DNA of 64,000 nucleotides from positions 248,001-312,000 of the forward strand of contig NZ_JAOEFC010000004.1 of NCBI RefSeq assembly GCF_025421715.1, written 5' to 3'. A program made the position numbers and the translations under genes. Below the pieces are notes generated by a model. The model saw only the letters and a program-made list of their open reading frames with translations, did not search any database and was not told where the DNA came from. Source of the DNA: Microbacterium festucae (GTDB taxonomy: Bacteria > Actinomycetota > Actinomycetes > Actinomycetales > Microbacteriaceae). Shown here in pieces: positions 51,808-59,868 of the stretch; positions within the stretch are counted from its first letter, which is position 1; every line of letters begins with the position of its first letter.

Positions 51808-52448
51808 CCGGCGACGACGGCATCGTCCTCGAGTGCGGACGGACGATCGAGGAGCTCAGCACCTACCTCGACAACGGCCGCACGCCCCGCGATCCCGACA
51901 TCGAGAACTGCCCCGAGTGCCTCAACGCGCTGGAGGCGCTCGAACGCGTGGGCCAGCTCTCCCGCGACCTCATCGCCGACGAGGCGGTGCACCTTCCCGC
52001 CCTGCCGGAGAGATGGTTCCAGGGCATCCTCACCGCCGTGCGCGCCGAGGTCGGCACCGGCCGGAGCCTGCCCGTGCAGCACCCCGACCCTCGGGTGCGC
52101 ATCACCGTCACCGAGGGCGCCGTGCGCTCGCTGCTGCGCGCAGCCGGAGACAGCATCGACGGACTGTTCGTCGGGCGCACCGAGATCGTCGGCGACGCCG
52201 ACGTGCCCGGCGCCCCCGTGCAGGTCCGGCTGACCGCGACCGCCGCGTGGGACCGCGACGTGACCGAGCTGGCGGAGCGCCTGCGCACCCGGGTCTACCG
52301 GGTGCTGGCCGAGCACACCGAGCTGAACGTGACCACGGTCGACGTCGACATCGTCGACGTGCACGGGTACGACCCCGCCGACACCGCAACCCCCGGAACC
52401 CCCGGAACCCCTGGAACCCCCGGAGCCCCCGGAAAGGACCTCTCATGA
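51804..52448 (+). CDS. Probable anti-sigma factor fused to an Asp23-like domain
   Basis: A 214-residue soluble protein. Residues 1-60 contain IEELSTYLDNGRTPRDPDIE then NCPECLNALEALERVG, reminiscent of the zinc-binding anti-sigma domain, though the usual His before CxxC is not in its normal place. Residues 90-190 (RVRITVTEGAVRSLLRAAGD, VQVRLTATAAW, VTTVDVDIVDVHGYDP) look like an Asp23/Gls24 domain. The tail is TPGTPGTPGTPGAPG. It is coupled to the sigma gene. An Asp23-type output joined directly to sigma control would be an unusual arrangement. Confidence 0.75.
   Translation: MTGDDGIVLECGRTIEELSTYLDNGRTPRDPDIENCPECLNALEALERVGQLSRDLIADEAVHLPALPERWFQGILTAVRAEVGTGRSLPVQHPDPRVRITVTEGAVRSLLRAAGDSIDGLFVGRTEIVGDADVPGAPVQVRLTATAAWDRDVTELAERLRTRVYRVLAEHTELNVTTVDVDIVDVHGYDPADTATPGTPGTPGTPGAPGKDLS
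52389..52433 (+). repeat. 9-bp tandem repeat encoding PG-triplets
   Basis: Five units of ACCCCCGGA-type sequence encode (T/A)PG repeats at the C-terminus of the anti-sigma candidate. They are collagen-like but too short to form a triple helix. Confidence 0.85.
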
Positions 52449-52786
52449 GCACCGACCTCGATCCCGTCGAACCGCTCGAGCCGGTCGGTTCCGCTGCCGC
52501 CGAGCCGCTGCTGGCCGCGGTGCTCGGCACCGACGGGGTCGCCGAGGTGTTCTCTCCGCACAGCCGGATGCGACGCCTGCCGGGGCTGCTCGTGCCCGCC
52601 GTCGGCGGCGCCGAGCCCGAGGTGGCCGTGGTCGACGACGGCGGCCGCCCCGCGGTGGCCGTGCGGATCGCGACCTCGTCGGCGCAGTCGACGGTCGACA
52701 CTGCCCGGCGGGTGGCCGACCGCCTGCTCGCCGCCGCCGACGACCCGGGCGCGACGGTCGACGTCGAGGTGGCGCGCATCCACTGA
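52445..52786 (+). CDS. Hypothetical protein of the sigma/Asp23 operon
   Basis: A 113-residue soluble protein with the pattern AVLGTDGVAEVFSPHSRMRR and VAVVDDGGRPAVAVRIATSS, then VDTARRVADRLLAA. It resembles a shortened Asp23 domain, without clear family motifs. GGAAAGGACC precedes the ATG, which overlaps the previous stop. It is the third gene after the ECF sigma factor. Confidence 0.75.
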   Translation: MSTDLDPVEPLEPVGSAAAEPLLAAVLGTDGVAEVFSPHSRMRRLPGLLVPAVGGAEPEVAVVDDGGRPAVAVRIATSSAQSTVDTARRVADRLLAAADDPGATVDVEVARIH

Positions 52787-52848
52787 GGGGCCCGGCGGCC
52801 GCGCCGGGCACCGCGGACCGCGCCGCGACCCGCGGCATCCGCTCGTCG

Positions 52849-53343
52849 TCAGCGCACCATGCGGGCGTCGGTGATCGCCGGGGCGCCGGGGTCGATCTGC
52901 TCGACGCCGTCGAAGGCGAACCCGTTGCGGCGGTAGAACGCGATCGCGCGGGGGTTCTGCGCGGCTACCCAGAGCATCGCCGGGTCGGCGCCGAGCGTCT
53001 CGTCGAGGAGCGCCTGCCCGATGCCGGTGCCGTGCGCGCCCCGGCTCACATAGAGGCAGTAGAGCTGTCGCGCGCGCGGCGGCTGCGCGTCGGCGGTCCC
53101 CATGCTCGGGCCGCTGAACGCGAAGCCCGTCGGCACGCCGTCGACCTCTGCCAGTCGCACGACCCGGTCGGGCCGCGGCGCGCCGAGGATGTGCGTCCAC
53201 ATGTCGTGGCGCATGCGCGTGTGCGCCTCGTCGAAGAACCCCGCCGGCAGCAGGTGCGCATACGTCTCCTGCCACGTGCGCACGTGCAGCGCCGCGATCG
53301 CGGGGGCGTCGGATGCCACGGGGGTGCGCACGAGGAAGTCCAT
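52849..53343 (-). CDS. GNAT-family N-acetyltransferase
   Basis: A 164-residue GNAT protein. The motif A segment is QLYCLYVSRGAHGTGIGQAL, motif B includes NPRAIAFYRRNGFAFDGVEQ, and the N-terminal substrate part is HVRTWQETYAHLLPAGFF. The HVxxWQxTYxxL pattern is common to this GNAT subgroup. It is divergent from the arylsulfatase. Substrate unknown. Confidence 0.9.
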   Translation of the reverse strand: MDFLVRTPVASDAPAIAALHVRTWQETYAHLLPAGFFDEAHTRMRHDMWTHILGAPRPDRVVRLAEVDGVPTGFAFSGPSMGTADAQPPRARQLYCLYVSRGAHGTGIGQALLDETLGADPAMLWVAAQNPRAIAFYRRNGFAFDGVEQIDPGAPAITDARMVR

Positions 53344-53481
53344 CGGACGATCCTGGCAGACCCCGTGGTGGGGGCCGGTCGAGCGCGCGCAGATCCGCTC
53401 CGCACGACGCCCGGAAAAGGGTGGCGGCTCGCCGGGCGCCCCCGCTAGCGTGAGCCTCATCCCCACCCCAGAGGAGCTCGC

Positions 53482-55839
53482 ATGACCCAGGATGACTTCC
53501 CGCGCTCGTCGCTGCCGATCCCCGATCTGGCCTACACCGGCACGGTGACCTACGACGCCACCGACCCCGACACGCACTACCCGCCGATCCGGCCGGTGCG
53601 CGCGCCCGAGGGGGCGCCGAACGTGCTCGTCATCCTCATCGATGACACCGGGTTCGGGGCGTCGAGCGCCTTCGGCGGCCCGGTGCACACGCCCACGTTC
53701 GAGCGCATCGCCGCGCAGGGCCTCAAGTACACCCGGTTCCACACCACCGCGCTGTGCTCGCCGACGCGCGCGGCCCTGCTGAGCGGCCGCAACCACCACA
53801 CCGTCGGCATGGGCGGCATCACCGAGATCGCGACCTCGGCGCCCGGCTACAACTCCCTCCGCCCCAACAAATGCGCGCCGCTGGCCGAGACGCTCAAGCT
53901 CAACGGCTACAGCACCGCGCAGTTCGGCAAGTGCCACGAGGTGCCGGTGTGGACCGCCAGCCCCGTCGGCCCGTTCGACGGCTGGCCCTCGCCCGGCGGC
54001 GGCTTCGAGCACTTCTACGGCTTCATCGGCGGCGAGACCAACCAGTGGTACCCGGCGCTGTACGAGGGCACGATCCCCGTCGAGCCGTGGGGCACCCCCG
54101 AAGAGGGCTACCACTTCATGGGCGACATGACCGACAAGGCGATCGCCTGGACGAAGCAGCAGAAGTCGCTCGCCCCCGACAAGCCCTTCTTCACCTACTT
54201 CGCGCCCGGCGCGACCCACGCCCCGCACCACGTGCCGGAGGAATGGGCCGACAAGTACAAGGGCGCCTTCGACCAGGGCTGGGACGAGGTGCGCAAAGAG
54301 ACCTTCGCCCGTCAGAAGGAGCTGGGCGTCATCCCGCAGGACGCCGTGCTCACCGAGCGCAGCGACGGCATCCCGGCGTGGGACGAGATGAACCCCGACC
54401 TGTATCCCGTGCTCGCCCGCGAGATGGAGGTGTACGCCGGCTTCCTGTCGTTCGCCGACCACCACGCCGGCCGTCTCATCGACGCGCTCGACGAGCTGGG
54501 CGTGCTCGAGGACACCCTCATCTACGTCATCATCGGCGACAACGGCGCCTCCGCCGAGGGCACGATGAAGGGCACCACCAACGAGGCGTTCCTCCTCAAC
54601 CACATGACCGACATGGAGGACGACGACTACCTCATCGCGCACAAGGACGACCTCGGCACCCCGCGGTCGTACAACCACTACGCGATCGGGTGGGCGCACG
54701 CGATGGACACCCCGTACCAGTGGACCAAGCAGGTCGCCAGCCACTGGGGCGGCACCCGCAACGGCACGATCGTGTCGTGGCCGAACGGCATCGCCGCGCG
54801 CGGCGAGATCCGCAACCAGTTCGCGCACGTCATCGACGTCGCCCCCACGGTGCTGCAGGCCGCAGGCATCCCCGAGCCGCACACCGTCAACGGGGTCACC
54901 CAGCGCCCCTACGAGGGCACCCCGATGAACTACTCGTTCGACGACGGCGCCGCCGACGAGCAGCACACCACGCAGTACTTCGAAATGGTCGGCAACCGCG
55001 CCATCTTCCACAAGGGGTGGACGGCCGTCGCCAAGCACAAGTACCCGTGGCTGGGCTCCGACCACCCGCTCGACGACGACGTGTGGGAGCTGTACAACGT
55101 CGAGGAGGACTGGACGCAGTCCAACGACCTCGCCGCCCAGGAGCCCGAGCGGCTCGCGCACCTGCAGCAGCTGTTCCTCATCCAGGCGGCCCGGTTCAAC
55201 GTGCTGCCGCTCGACATCCGCACCGCCGAGCGGTTCAACGCCGACCTGGTGGGCCGGCCCAAGATCCTCGACGGCGACACGCAGATCCTCTACCCGGGCA
55301 TGAAGCGCCTCAACGAGAACTGCGTCATCGGGGTGAAGAACAAGTCGTTCACCGTGACGGCGAAGGTGACGATCCCGGATGCCGGTGCGGCCGGCGTCAT
55401 CGTGGCACAGGGCGGCGCCTACGGCGGATGGAGCTTCTACCTGCACGAGGGCGGCCTGGCGTTCTGCTACAACACGCTCGCCATCGAGGTGGCCACGGTG
55501 CACTCCGACACGCCCCTGGCCCCCGGCACGCGCGAGGTGCGCGCCGAGTTCGCCTACGACGGCGGCGGCCTCGGCAAGGGCGGCACGGTCACGCTGTTCG
55601 ACGGCGACCAGCAGGTCGGCACCGGGCGGGTGGAGCGGACGATCCCGTTCACGTTCTCGCTCGACGAGACGGTCGACATCGGCCAGGACCTGGCCTCGCC
55701 GGTGTCGCCGGACTACTCCACCGACGACAACACCTTCACCGGTGACATCTCGTGGGTGCGCCTCGACGTCGGCGACGACGACCACTCGCACCACGCCGAC
55801 CCGGCCCACCTCATGGCCAACGCGATGCTGAAGCAGTAG
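53482..55839 (+). CDS. Type I arylsulfatase
   Basis: A 785-residue formylglycine-dependent sulfatase of the AtsA type. VLVILIDDTGFGASSAFGGP supplies Ca-binding Asp residues. CSPTR at residues 92-96 is the maturation motif whose Cys92 becomes formylglycine. YVIIGDNGASAEGTM and VTIPDAGAAGVIVAQGGAYG belong to the later catalytic region and a C-terminal beta-sandwich. It hydrolyses aryl sulfate esters. There is no signal peptide, so it is probably cytoplasmic. GAGGAGCTCGC precedes the ATG. No formylglycine-generating enzyme lies in the window. Confidence 0.93.
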   Translation: MTQDDFPRSSLPIPDLAYTGTVTYDATDPDTHYPPIRPVRAPEGAPNVLVILIDDTGFGASSAFGGPVHTPTFERIAAQGLKYTRFHTTALCSPTRAALLSGRNHHTVGMGGITEIATSAPGYNSLRPNKCAPLAETLKLNGYSTAQFGKCHEVPVWTASPVGPFDGWPSPGGGFEHFYGFIGGETNQWYPALYEGTIPVEPWGTPEEGYHFMGDMTDKAIAWTKQQKSLAPDKPFFTYFAPGATHAPHHVPEEWADKYKGAFDQGWDEVRKETFARQKELGVIPQDAVLTERSDGIPAWDEMNPDLYPVLAREMEVYAGFLSFADHHAGRLIDALDELGVLEDTLIYVIIGDNGASAEGTMKGTTNEAFLLNHMTDMEDDDYLIAHKDDLGTPRSYNHYAIGWAHAMDTPYQWTKQVASHWGGTRNGTIVSWPNGIAARGEIRNQFAHVIDVAPTVLQAAGIPEPHTVNGVTQRPYEGTPMNYSFDDGAADEQHTTQYFEMVGNRAIFHKGWTAVAKHKYPWLGSDHPLDDDVWELYNVEEDWTQSNDLAAQEPERLAHLQQLFLIQAARFNVLPLDIRTAERFNADLVGRPKILDGDTQILYPGMKRLNENCVIGVKNKSFTVTAKVTIPDAGAAGVIVAQGGAYGGWSFYLHEGGLAFCYNTLAIEVATVHSDTPLAPGTREVRAEFAYDGGGLGKGGTVTLFDGDQQVGTGRVERTIPFTFSLDETVDIGQDLASPVSPDYSTDDNTFTGDISWVRLDVGDDDHSHHADPAHLMANAMLKQ

Positions 55840-55845
55840 CCCGCC

Positions 55846-56754
55846 ATGCCGACGAGACCGGAGCCCGCCGCAGGGGACGGGGCGCAGGAGCACTCGCGGC
55901 GCCGGCGCACGATCGCGGGCTGGTCGCTCGGTCTCGTCGGCGGGGCGGTGCTCGTGGGTGGTGTCGTGATCTACGGATGGATGATCGACGAGACGCACTT
56001 CGACCGCCCGAGCGCGCGCTTCGACGAGCTCGCGGCGCGCGTCGAAGCGGCGCCGGGCGTGAGCGAGGTGAGCACCGAACGGTGGGTCGAGGCGCCCACC
56101 TTCGCCCAGCCCACCTCGTGGCTGTCCGCCACCGTCGACGCGGCCGCCCTGCCCGCCGTGCTCGACGAGGTGTGCGCGGGCGACCACCCCGACCCGGTCA
56201 CGATGTCGCTGCGGGTGCGCACCGCTGCCGGCACCACGGTGTCGCTGCACGGCGAGGCCGCGGCCGCGCCCCGCGCAGCGGATGCCGTGTGCCCGGCGTT
56301 CGGATTCGACGCGGCCCCGCTGGTGTCGGCCCTCGACGAGGTCGTGCCCGGTCTGGAGGTGCAGCCGGCGGTGTGGGACGCAGGGCGTTTCGCGATCGTC
56401 GCCACCGCCGACCCCGCCGCGCCCCTCTCCGCCCTGCTGCCCCTGGTCGCCCACGCCGACGACCTCGCGCGCGCCGCCGGGCGCGATCCCGGCGAGCCGA
56501 TCGAGATCAACGCGGCGACCCTCGGGCTCACCGTCGCGGCGGGCGAGCGCGGCCGCACCCAGGCGCTGCTGCGCGAACTGGCCGACGAGCGCGGCGTGGT
56601 CGCGTTCTGGGCCGACGACGGCAGCGGCCGCAGCGACGGCGCCCCGCAGGTGCAGGTGACCGCCCCGGCCGCGCAGCACGCTGCGATCACCCGCGCCATC
56701 CGCGCCAGCGGGCTCGCCTTCGCCGACTACGAGATCTCGGCGGCCGAGGGCTGA
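55846..56754 (+). CDS. Hypothetical single-pass membrane protein
   Basis: A 302-residue protein with a basic N-terminus (SRRRRTIAGW), one membrane helix (SLGLVGGAVLVGGVVIYGWM) and a large extracytoplasmic region. The region has internal similarity between two alpha/beta segments (SARFDELAARVEAAPGVSEV and NAATLGLTVAAGERGRTQAL). No catalytic motif is visible. It begins 6 bases after the arylsulfatase stop and may be cotranscribed with it. Function unknown. Confidence 0.7.
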   Translation: MPTRPEPAAGDGAQEHSRRRRTIAGWSLGLVGGAVLVGGVVIYGWMIDETHFDRPSARFDELAARVEAAPGVSEVSTERWVEAPTFAQPTSWLSATVDAAALPAVLDEVCAGDHPDPVTMSLRVRTAAGTTVSLHGEAAAAPRAADAVCPAFGFDAAPLVSALDEVVPGLEVQPAVWDAGRFAIVATADPAAPLSALLPLVAHADDLARAAGRDPGEPIEINAATLGLTVAAGERGRTQALLRELADERGVVAFWADDGSGRSDGAPQVQVTAPAAQHAAITRAIRASGLAFADYEISAAEG

Positions 56755-56801
56755 GCCCGGCCGCACCGGGCGCACCCTCCCGCGCGACCTACGATCGAAG
56801 G

Positions 56802-57014
56802 GTGACCGTCTTCGCTGCCGTCCTGCTGCTGGCAGGCGCCGTGTTCAACGCCGTCGTGTGGCCCCGCTTCTATCCGCGCATCGCGAACGACCCGCGCGCC
56901 CGCGCTGCCGACGGCAGCCGCACCGCCTTCTACCGCGTGCACGTCGCGCTCATCTGCATCGCGCTCGTGCTGGCCGCGGCATCCGCGGTCGTGGGCGTGC
57001 TGGTGCTGCTGTGA
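56802..57014 (+). CDS. SCO4848-like small membrane protein
   Basis: A 70-residue protein with two hydrophobic helices (FAAVLLLAGAVFNAVVWPRF and VHVALICIALVLAAASAVVG) around the loop YPRIANDPRARAADGSRTAF. The WPRFxxRIxxDpRa pattern is the one I associate with the SCO4848 family of Streptomyces. GTG start 56802 with GAAGG upstream. Its stop overlaps the NUDIX start. Confidence 0.78.
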   Translation: MTVFAAVLLLAGAVFNAVVWPRFYPRIANDPRARAADGSRTAFYRVHVALICIALVLAAASAVVGVLVLL

Positions 57015-57403
57015 CCGAGACCCGCGAGATCCGCGTCTCCGCCGCGGTGATCCTCGACGCCGAGGGACGCCTGCTGCTGGTGCGCAAGCGCGGCACGACC
57101 GCGTTCATGCAGCCCGGCGGCAAGCCCGAGCCGGGTGAGGCGCCCGCCGACACCCTCATCCGCGAGCTGCACGAGGAGATCGGCGTGCTCGTCGCCCCCG
57201 CGCAGCTGCGCGCGCTGGGCGAGTACCGCGCGCACGCCGCCAACGAGCCGGGCTTCGTCGTCGTCGCCGACGTGTTCGCCGTCGACCTGGCGCGGCGGAT
57301 GCCGGTGGTCGCCGCCGAGATCGAGGAGCACCGCTGGGCGACGACCGCCGACGCCGACGATCTCGAGATCGCGCCGCTGGCGCGCGAGTACTTCCTGCCC
57401 TGA
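57011..57403 (+). CDS. NUDIX hydrolase
   Basis: A 130-residue NUDIX protein. The NUDIX box reads GGKPEPGEAPADTLIRELHE then EIGV, with the metal-binding REL.EE intact. The strand RLLLVRKRGTTAFMQPGGK precedes it. It hydrolyses nucleoside-diphosphate derivatives, and the specific substrate is unclear. GTG 57011 overlaps the SCO4848-like stop, so the two are coupled. Confidence 0.92.
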   Translation: MTETREIRVSAAVILDAEGRLLLVRKRGTTAFMQPGGKPEPGEAPADTLIRELHEEIGVLVAPAQLRALGEYRAHAANEPGFVVVADVFAVDLARRMPVVAAEIEEHRWATTADADDLEIAPLAREYFLP

Positions 57404-57422
57404 CCCGCGTGCGGCCGGGCGC

Positions 57423-57638
57423 TCAGCCGACGCGGCGCGGGCGGGGTGCGGGCGGCGGCGGCACCTCTTTGGCGGCGATCACGGCGCCGCGGGGAATGCG
57501 CTCGACCCCGCGCTTGCCGTCGACCACGAGCTCGCGCGCGTCGGCGGCCAGCAGCACGCCGAGCGCGTCGGTGGCCTGCCCCGTGGGCAGCAGGTAGCGC
57601 ACCACCACCCGCATCCCGGGGGTGAGGTCGCTCACCAT
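57423..57638 (-). CDS. Small SH3-like (Rv0428c N-domain type) protein
   Basis: A 71-residue protein, MVSDLTPGMRVVVRYLLPTG then QATDALGVLLAADARELVVD, ending VIAAKEVPPPPAPRPRR. This is the small beta-barrel usually fused in front of Rv0428c-type GNAT acetyltransferases, here standing alone. Its start overlaps the stop of the zinc-ribbon SDR by 7 bases. A companion acetyltransferase domain is absent. Confidence 0.75.
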   Translation of the reverse strand: MVSDLTPGMRVVVRYLLPTGQATDALGVLLAADARELVVDGKRGVERIPRGAVIAAKEVPPPPAPRPRRVG

Positions 57639-59149
57639 GCGCTGCGGGCGTAGTCCTTGAGGAACACCCCGAACAGGTCTTCGCCGGCCTCGCCGCGCAC
57701 GATCGGGTCGTACACGCGGGCGGCACCGTCGACGAGGTCGAGCGGGGCGTGGAAGCCCTCTTCGGCCAGACGCACCTTCGTGGGGTGCGGGCGCTCGTCG
57801 GTGATCCAGCCGGTGTCGACACTCGTCATCAGGATGCCGTCGGTCTCGAACATCTCGCGGGCGCTGGTGCGGGTCAGCATGTTGACGGCGGCCTTGGCCA
57901 TGTTGGTGTGGGGGTGCCCGGGGCCCTTGTAGCCGCGGCCGAACACGCCCTCCATCGCGCTGACGTTGACGATGTAGGTGCGCCGGGCGGTGCTGGCGCG
58001 CATCGCCGGGCGGAGCATCGACACGAGGATGAACGGGGCGGTGGTGTTGGCCAGCTGCACCTCGAGCATCTCGATCGGCTCGACCTCGTCGACGGCCTGC
58101 ACCCACGAGTTCGTGTCGTGCAGGTCGGGGATGAGACCGCCGGCGTCGATCGCGGTGCCGGCGTGCAGCCGCTCCAGCGAGCTCGAGCCCGCCGTCATCG
58201 CCTGCTCGGTCAGCTCGTCGGCGCGGGAGGCGGCCGCGGCCAGCACCGGGTGGGCGGCCACCGACTGCGCGAGCGCCTGCGGGTGCGGGTCGTTGGTGTG
58301 CCCGAACGTCACCAGCTGCGGCAGCGGCCCGCTCGGCAGCGGGGCCAGCTCGGCGTCGACCAGCGGCTGGTAGGCGCCCGGCGAGCGACGCACGGTCTGG
58401 GCAGCGTTGTTGATGAGGATGTCGAGGGGGCCGGCGGCGGCCACGTCTTCGGCCAGGCCGATCACCTGGGCGGGGTCGCGCAGGTCGATGCCGACGATCT
58501 TCAGGCGGTCGATCCACTCGGGCGCGTCGGGCAGGCTCGAGAAGCGCCGCACCGCGTCGCGCGGGAAGCGGGTGGTGATCGTCGTGTGGGCGCCGTCGCG
58601 CAGCAGCCGCAGCGCGATGTACATGCCGATCTTCGCGCGACCGCCGGTGAGCAGAGCGCGCTTGCCGGTGAGGTCGGTGCGCGCGTCGCGCTTGGCGTGG
58701 CTGAGCGCCGCGCAGTCGGGGCACAGCTGGTGGTAGAACGCGTCGACGAGCGTGTAGGGCTGCTTGCAGATGTAGCAGGGGCGGGGCTTGAGCAGCGTGC
58801 CGGCCGTGGGGGCGGTCGTCGACGAGCTGATCGGGATGCCGCGGGTCTCGTCGTCGATGCGGTCGGGGGCCCCGGTGGCGGTGGCGGCGACCACGGCGCG
58901 GTCGGCGGCGGCGATCGCCTCGCGGATCTCGCGGCGCCGCTCCTTCTTCGTCGCCTTGAACATCGCGGCGGTCGCACGACGGACGGAGATGAAGTCGGGA
59001 TGCGACTGGTCGACCTGCGCGAGGTCTGCCAGCACCCGCAGCGTGGTGGCGAGGTCCTGCGGGTCGATGCCGCTGGGGGCCGTCACCTCGTCGCCGGCGG
59101 CGGGCAGGTCGGAGGGGTCGGCGTCGGAGGTCAGCGGGGCGGAGGGCAC
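57632..59149 (-). CDS. Zinc-ribbon SDR with altered catalytic Tyr
   Basis: A 505-residue protein. Residues 130-170 contain CYICKQPYTLVDAFYHQLCP plus DC, a CxxC...CxxC zinc ribbon. The SDR fold follows (GKRALLTGGRAKIGMYIALR, LDILINNAAQTVRRSPGAYQ) and ends with VDTGWITDE. At the catalytic site IVNVSAMEG keeps a Ser, but HPHTNMAKAAV has Thr where Tyr-x-x-x-Lys is expected. I recall this HTNMAK form as conserved in the family. GTG 59149 is leaderless, with TACAAT 5 bases upstream. Confidence 0.85.
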   Translation of the reverse strand: MPSAPLTSDADPSDLPAAGDEVTAPSGIDPQDLATTLRVLADLAQVDQSHPDFISVRRATAAMFKATKKERRREIREAIAAADRAVVAATATGAPDRIDDETRGIPISSSTTAPTAGTLLKPRPCYICKQPYTLVDAFYHQLCPDCAALSHAKRDARTDLTGKRALLTGGRAKIGMYIALRLLRDGAHTTITTRFPRDAVRRFSSLPDAPEWIDRLKIVGIDLRDPAQVIGLAEDVAAAGPLDILINNAAQTVRRSPGAYQPLVDAELAPLPSGPLPQLVTFGHTNDPHPQALAQSVAAHPVLAAAASRADELTEQAMTAGSSSLERLHAGTAIDAGGLIPDLHDTNSWVQAVDEVEPIEMLEVQLANTTAPFILVSMLRPAMRASTARRTYIVNVSAMEGVFGRGYKGPGHPHTNMAKAAVNMLTRTSAREMFETDGILMTSVDTGWITDERPHPTKVRLAEEGFHAPLDLVDGAARVYDPIVRGEAGEDLFGVFLKDYARSAW

Positions 59150-59154
59150 AGGGA

Positions 59155-59160
59155 ATTGTA
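59155..59160 (-). promoter_or_regulatory. -10 box of a leaderless mRNA
   Basis: TACAAT on the minus strand, five bases upstream of GTG 59149, matches the consensus at 5 of 6 positions. No ribosome site is present. Confidence 0.6.
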
Positions 59161-59192
59161 ATCCGCGGCGCCTGGACGACTCCCGGCGGGCG

Positions 59193-59627
59193 TCACTGCA
59201 GACAGAACTCGTTGCCCTCGGGATCGCGCAGCTGCCAGTAGTGCTCGGGCCACGGCCCCCACCGCTGGTCGACGAGGCGCACCACCGATGCGCCGAGGCC
59301 CACCAGCCGGTCCTTCTCCTCGGCGAGCAGCTGCGCCCGCGGCCGGTCGTCGCCGTCGGCGGCGGTGACGGTGATGTCGAGGTGCAGCCGGTTGCGCCCC
59401 GCCTTGCGCCGGTCGGCATGGTGGAAGAACAGCCGGGGGCCCGCCCCGGTGGGATCTTCGGCCAGGCCGCGCCGGGCGAGGTCGTCGTCGGTGAGCCCGG
59501 CGGCCAGCAGTTCGCTGCGCAGCGGCTCCTCCCACGTCTGCGGCGGATAGCCGAACACGGCCGACCAGAACCGGGCGAGCGCGGGCGGGTCGTCGGCGTA
59601 GAACGTGATGTTCCCCAGGGCGTTCAT
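59193..59627 (-). CDS. VOC-family protein
   Basis: A 144-residue VOC protein. ITFYADDPPALARFWSAVFG is the N-terminal strand-helix and RLFFHHADRRKAGRNRLHLD the central strand. HYWQLRDPEGNEFCLQ ends the fold with the metal-site Glu. Such two-module actinobacterial VOC proteins are often called glyoxalase-like; the ligand is unknown. GAGGAGGTCCACC precedes the ATG. It lies 77 bases downstream of RNA element copy 2. Confidence 0.85.
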   Translation of the reverse strand: MNALGNITFYADDPPALARFWSAVFGYPPQTWEEPLRSELLAAGLTDDDLARRGLAEDPTGAGPRLFFHHADRRKAGRNRLHLDITVTAADGDDRPRAQLLAEEKDRLVGLGASVVRLVDQRWGPWPEHYWQLRDPEGNEFCLQ

Positions 59628-59699
59628 GGTGGACCTCCTCGTCGGGGCGAGGCTACGCCGGACGGGCGACATCGGGAACCGCGCTCGCGCGACGGGATG

Positions 59700-59798
59700 C
59701 AGAAGGGCCGATCGGGGATCCCGACCGGCCCTGTCTCTCTTGCACCAGAGAGCCCTGCAATCACATGCGGCTGACCGCCACAGCAAAACGATCAGCGC
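59700..59798 (-). ncRNA. Candidate structured small RNA, copy 2
   Basis: Minus strand: hairpin 1 at 59796-59770 (9-bp stem, loop TTTGCTGTG identical to copy 1), linker GCATGTGATTGCAGG, hairpin 2 at 59752-59735 (6-bp stem, loop GGTGCA identical), then terminator hairpin 59732-59704. The -10-like TAGAGT is at 59810-59805 within the conserved CGTTATAGAGT. Relative to copy 1, four base pairs of stem 1 and three of stem 2 change on both sides while pairing is kept. Confidence 0.7.
59704..59732 (-). terminator. Terminator hairpin of RNA element copy 2
   Basis: AGGGCCGATCGGG pairs with CCCGACCGGCCCT (12 of 13 paired). The minus-strand tail is TCTGC. It corresponds in position to the copy 1 terminator but has a different stem sequence. 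Confidence 0.65.
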
Positions 59799-59829
59799 AC
59801 GACGACTCTATAACGACGAGGTAACGAAC

Positions 59830-59850
59830 GACCCGCTCCCGGCGGGGGTC
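59830..59850 (-). terminator. Hairpin downstream of the ornithine-cyclodeaminase-like gene
   Basis: GACCCGC and GCGGGGGTC form an imperfect inverted repeat just after the stop of the minus-strand gene at 59869. It separates that operon from RNA element copy 2. Confidence 0.5.
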
Positions 59851-59868
59851 CATAAGCGATTCCCAGGC

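Noticed and set aside
52849..56775. A 1308-codon open frame on the minus strand
   Set aside because: Only its last 165 codons are a real gene (GNAT, 52849-53343). The rest is antisense to the arylsulfatase and membrane-protein genes and is open only because of high GC at third positions.
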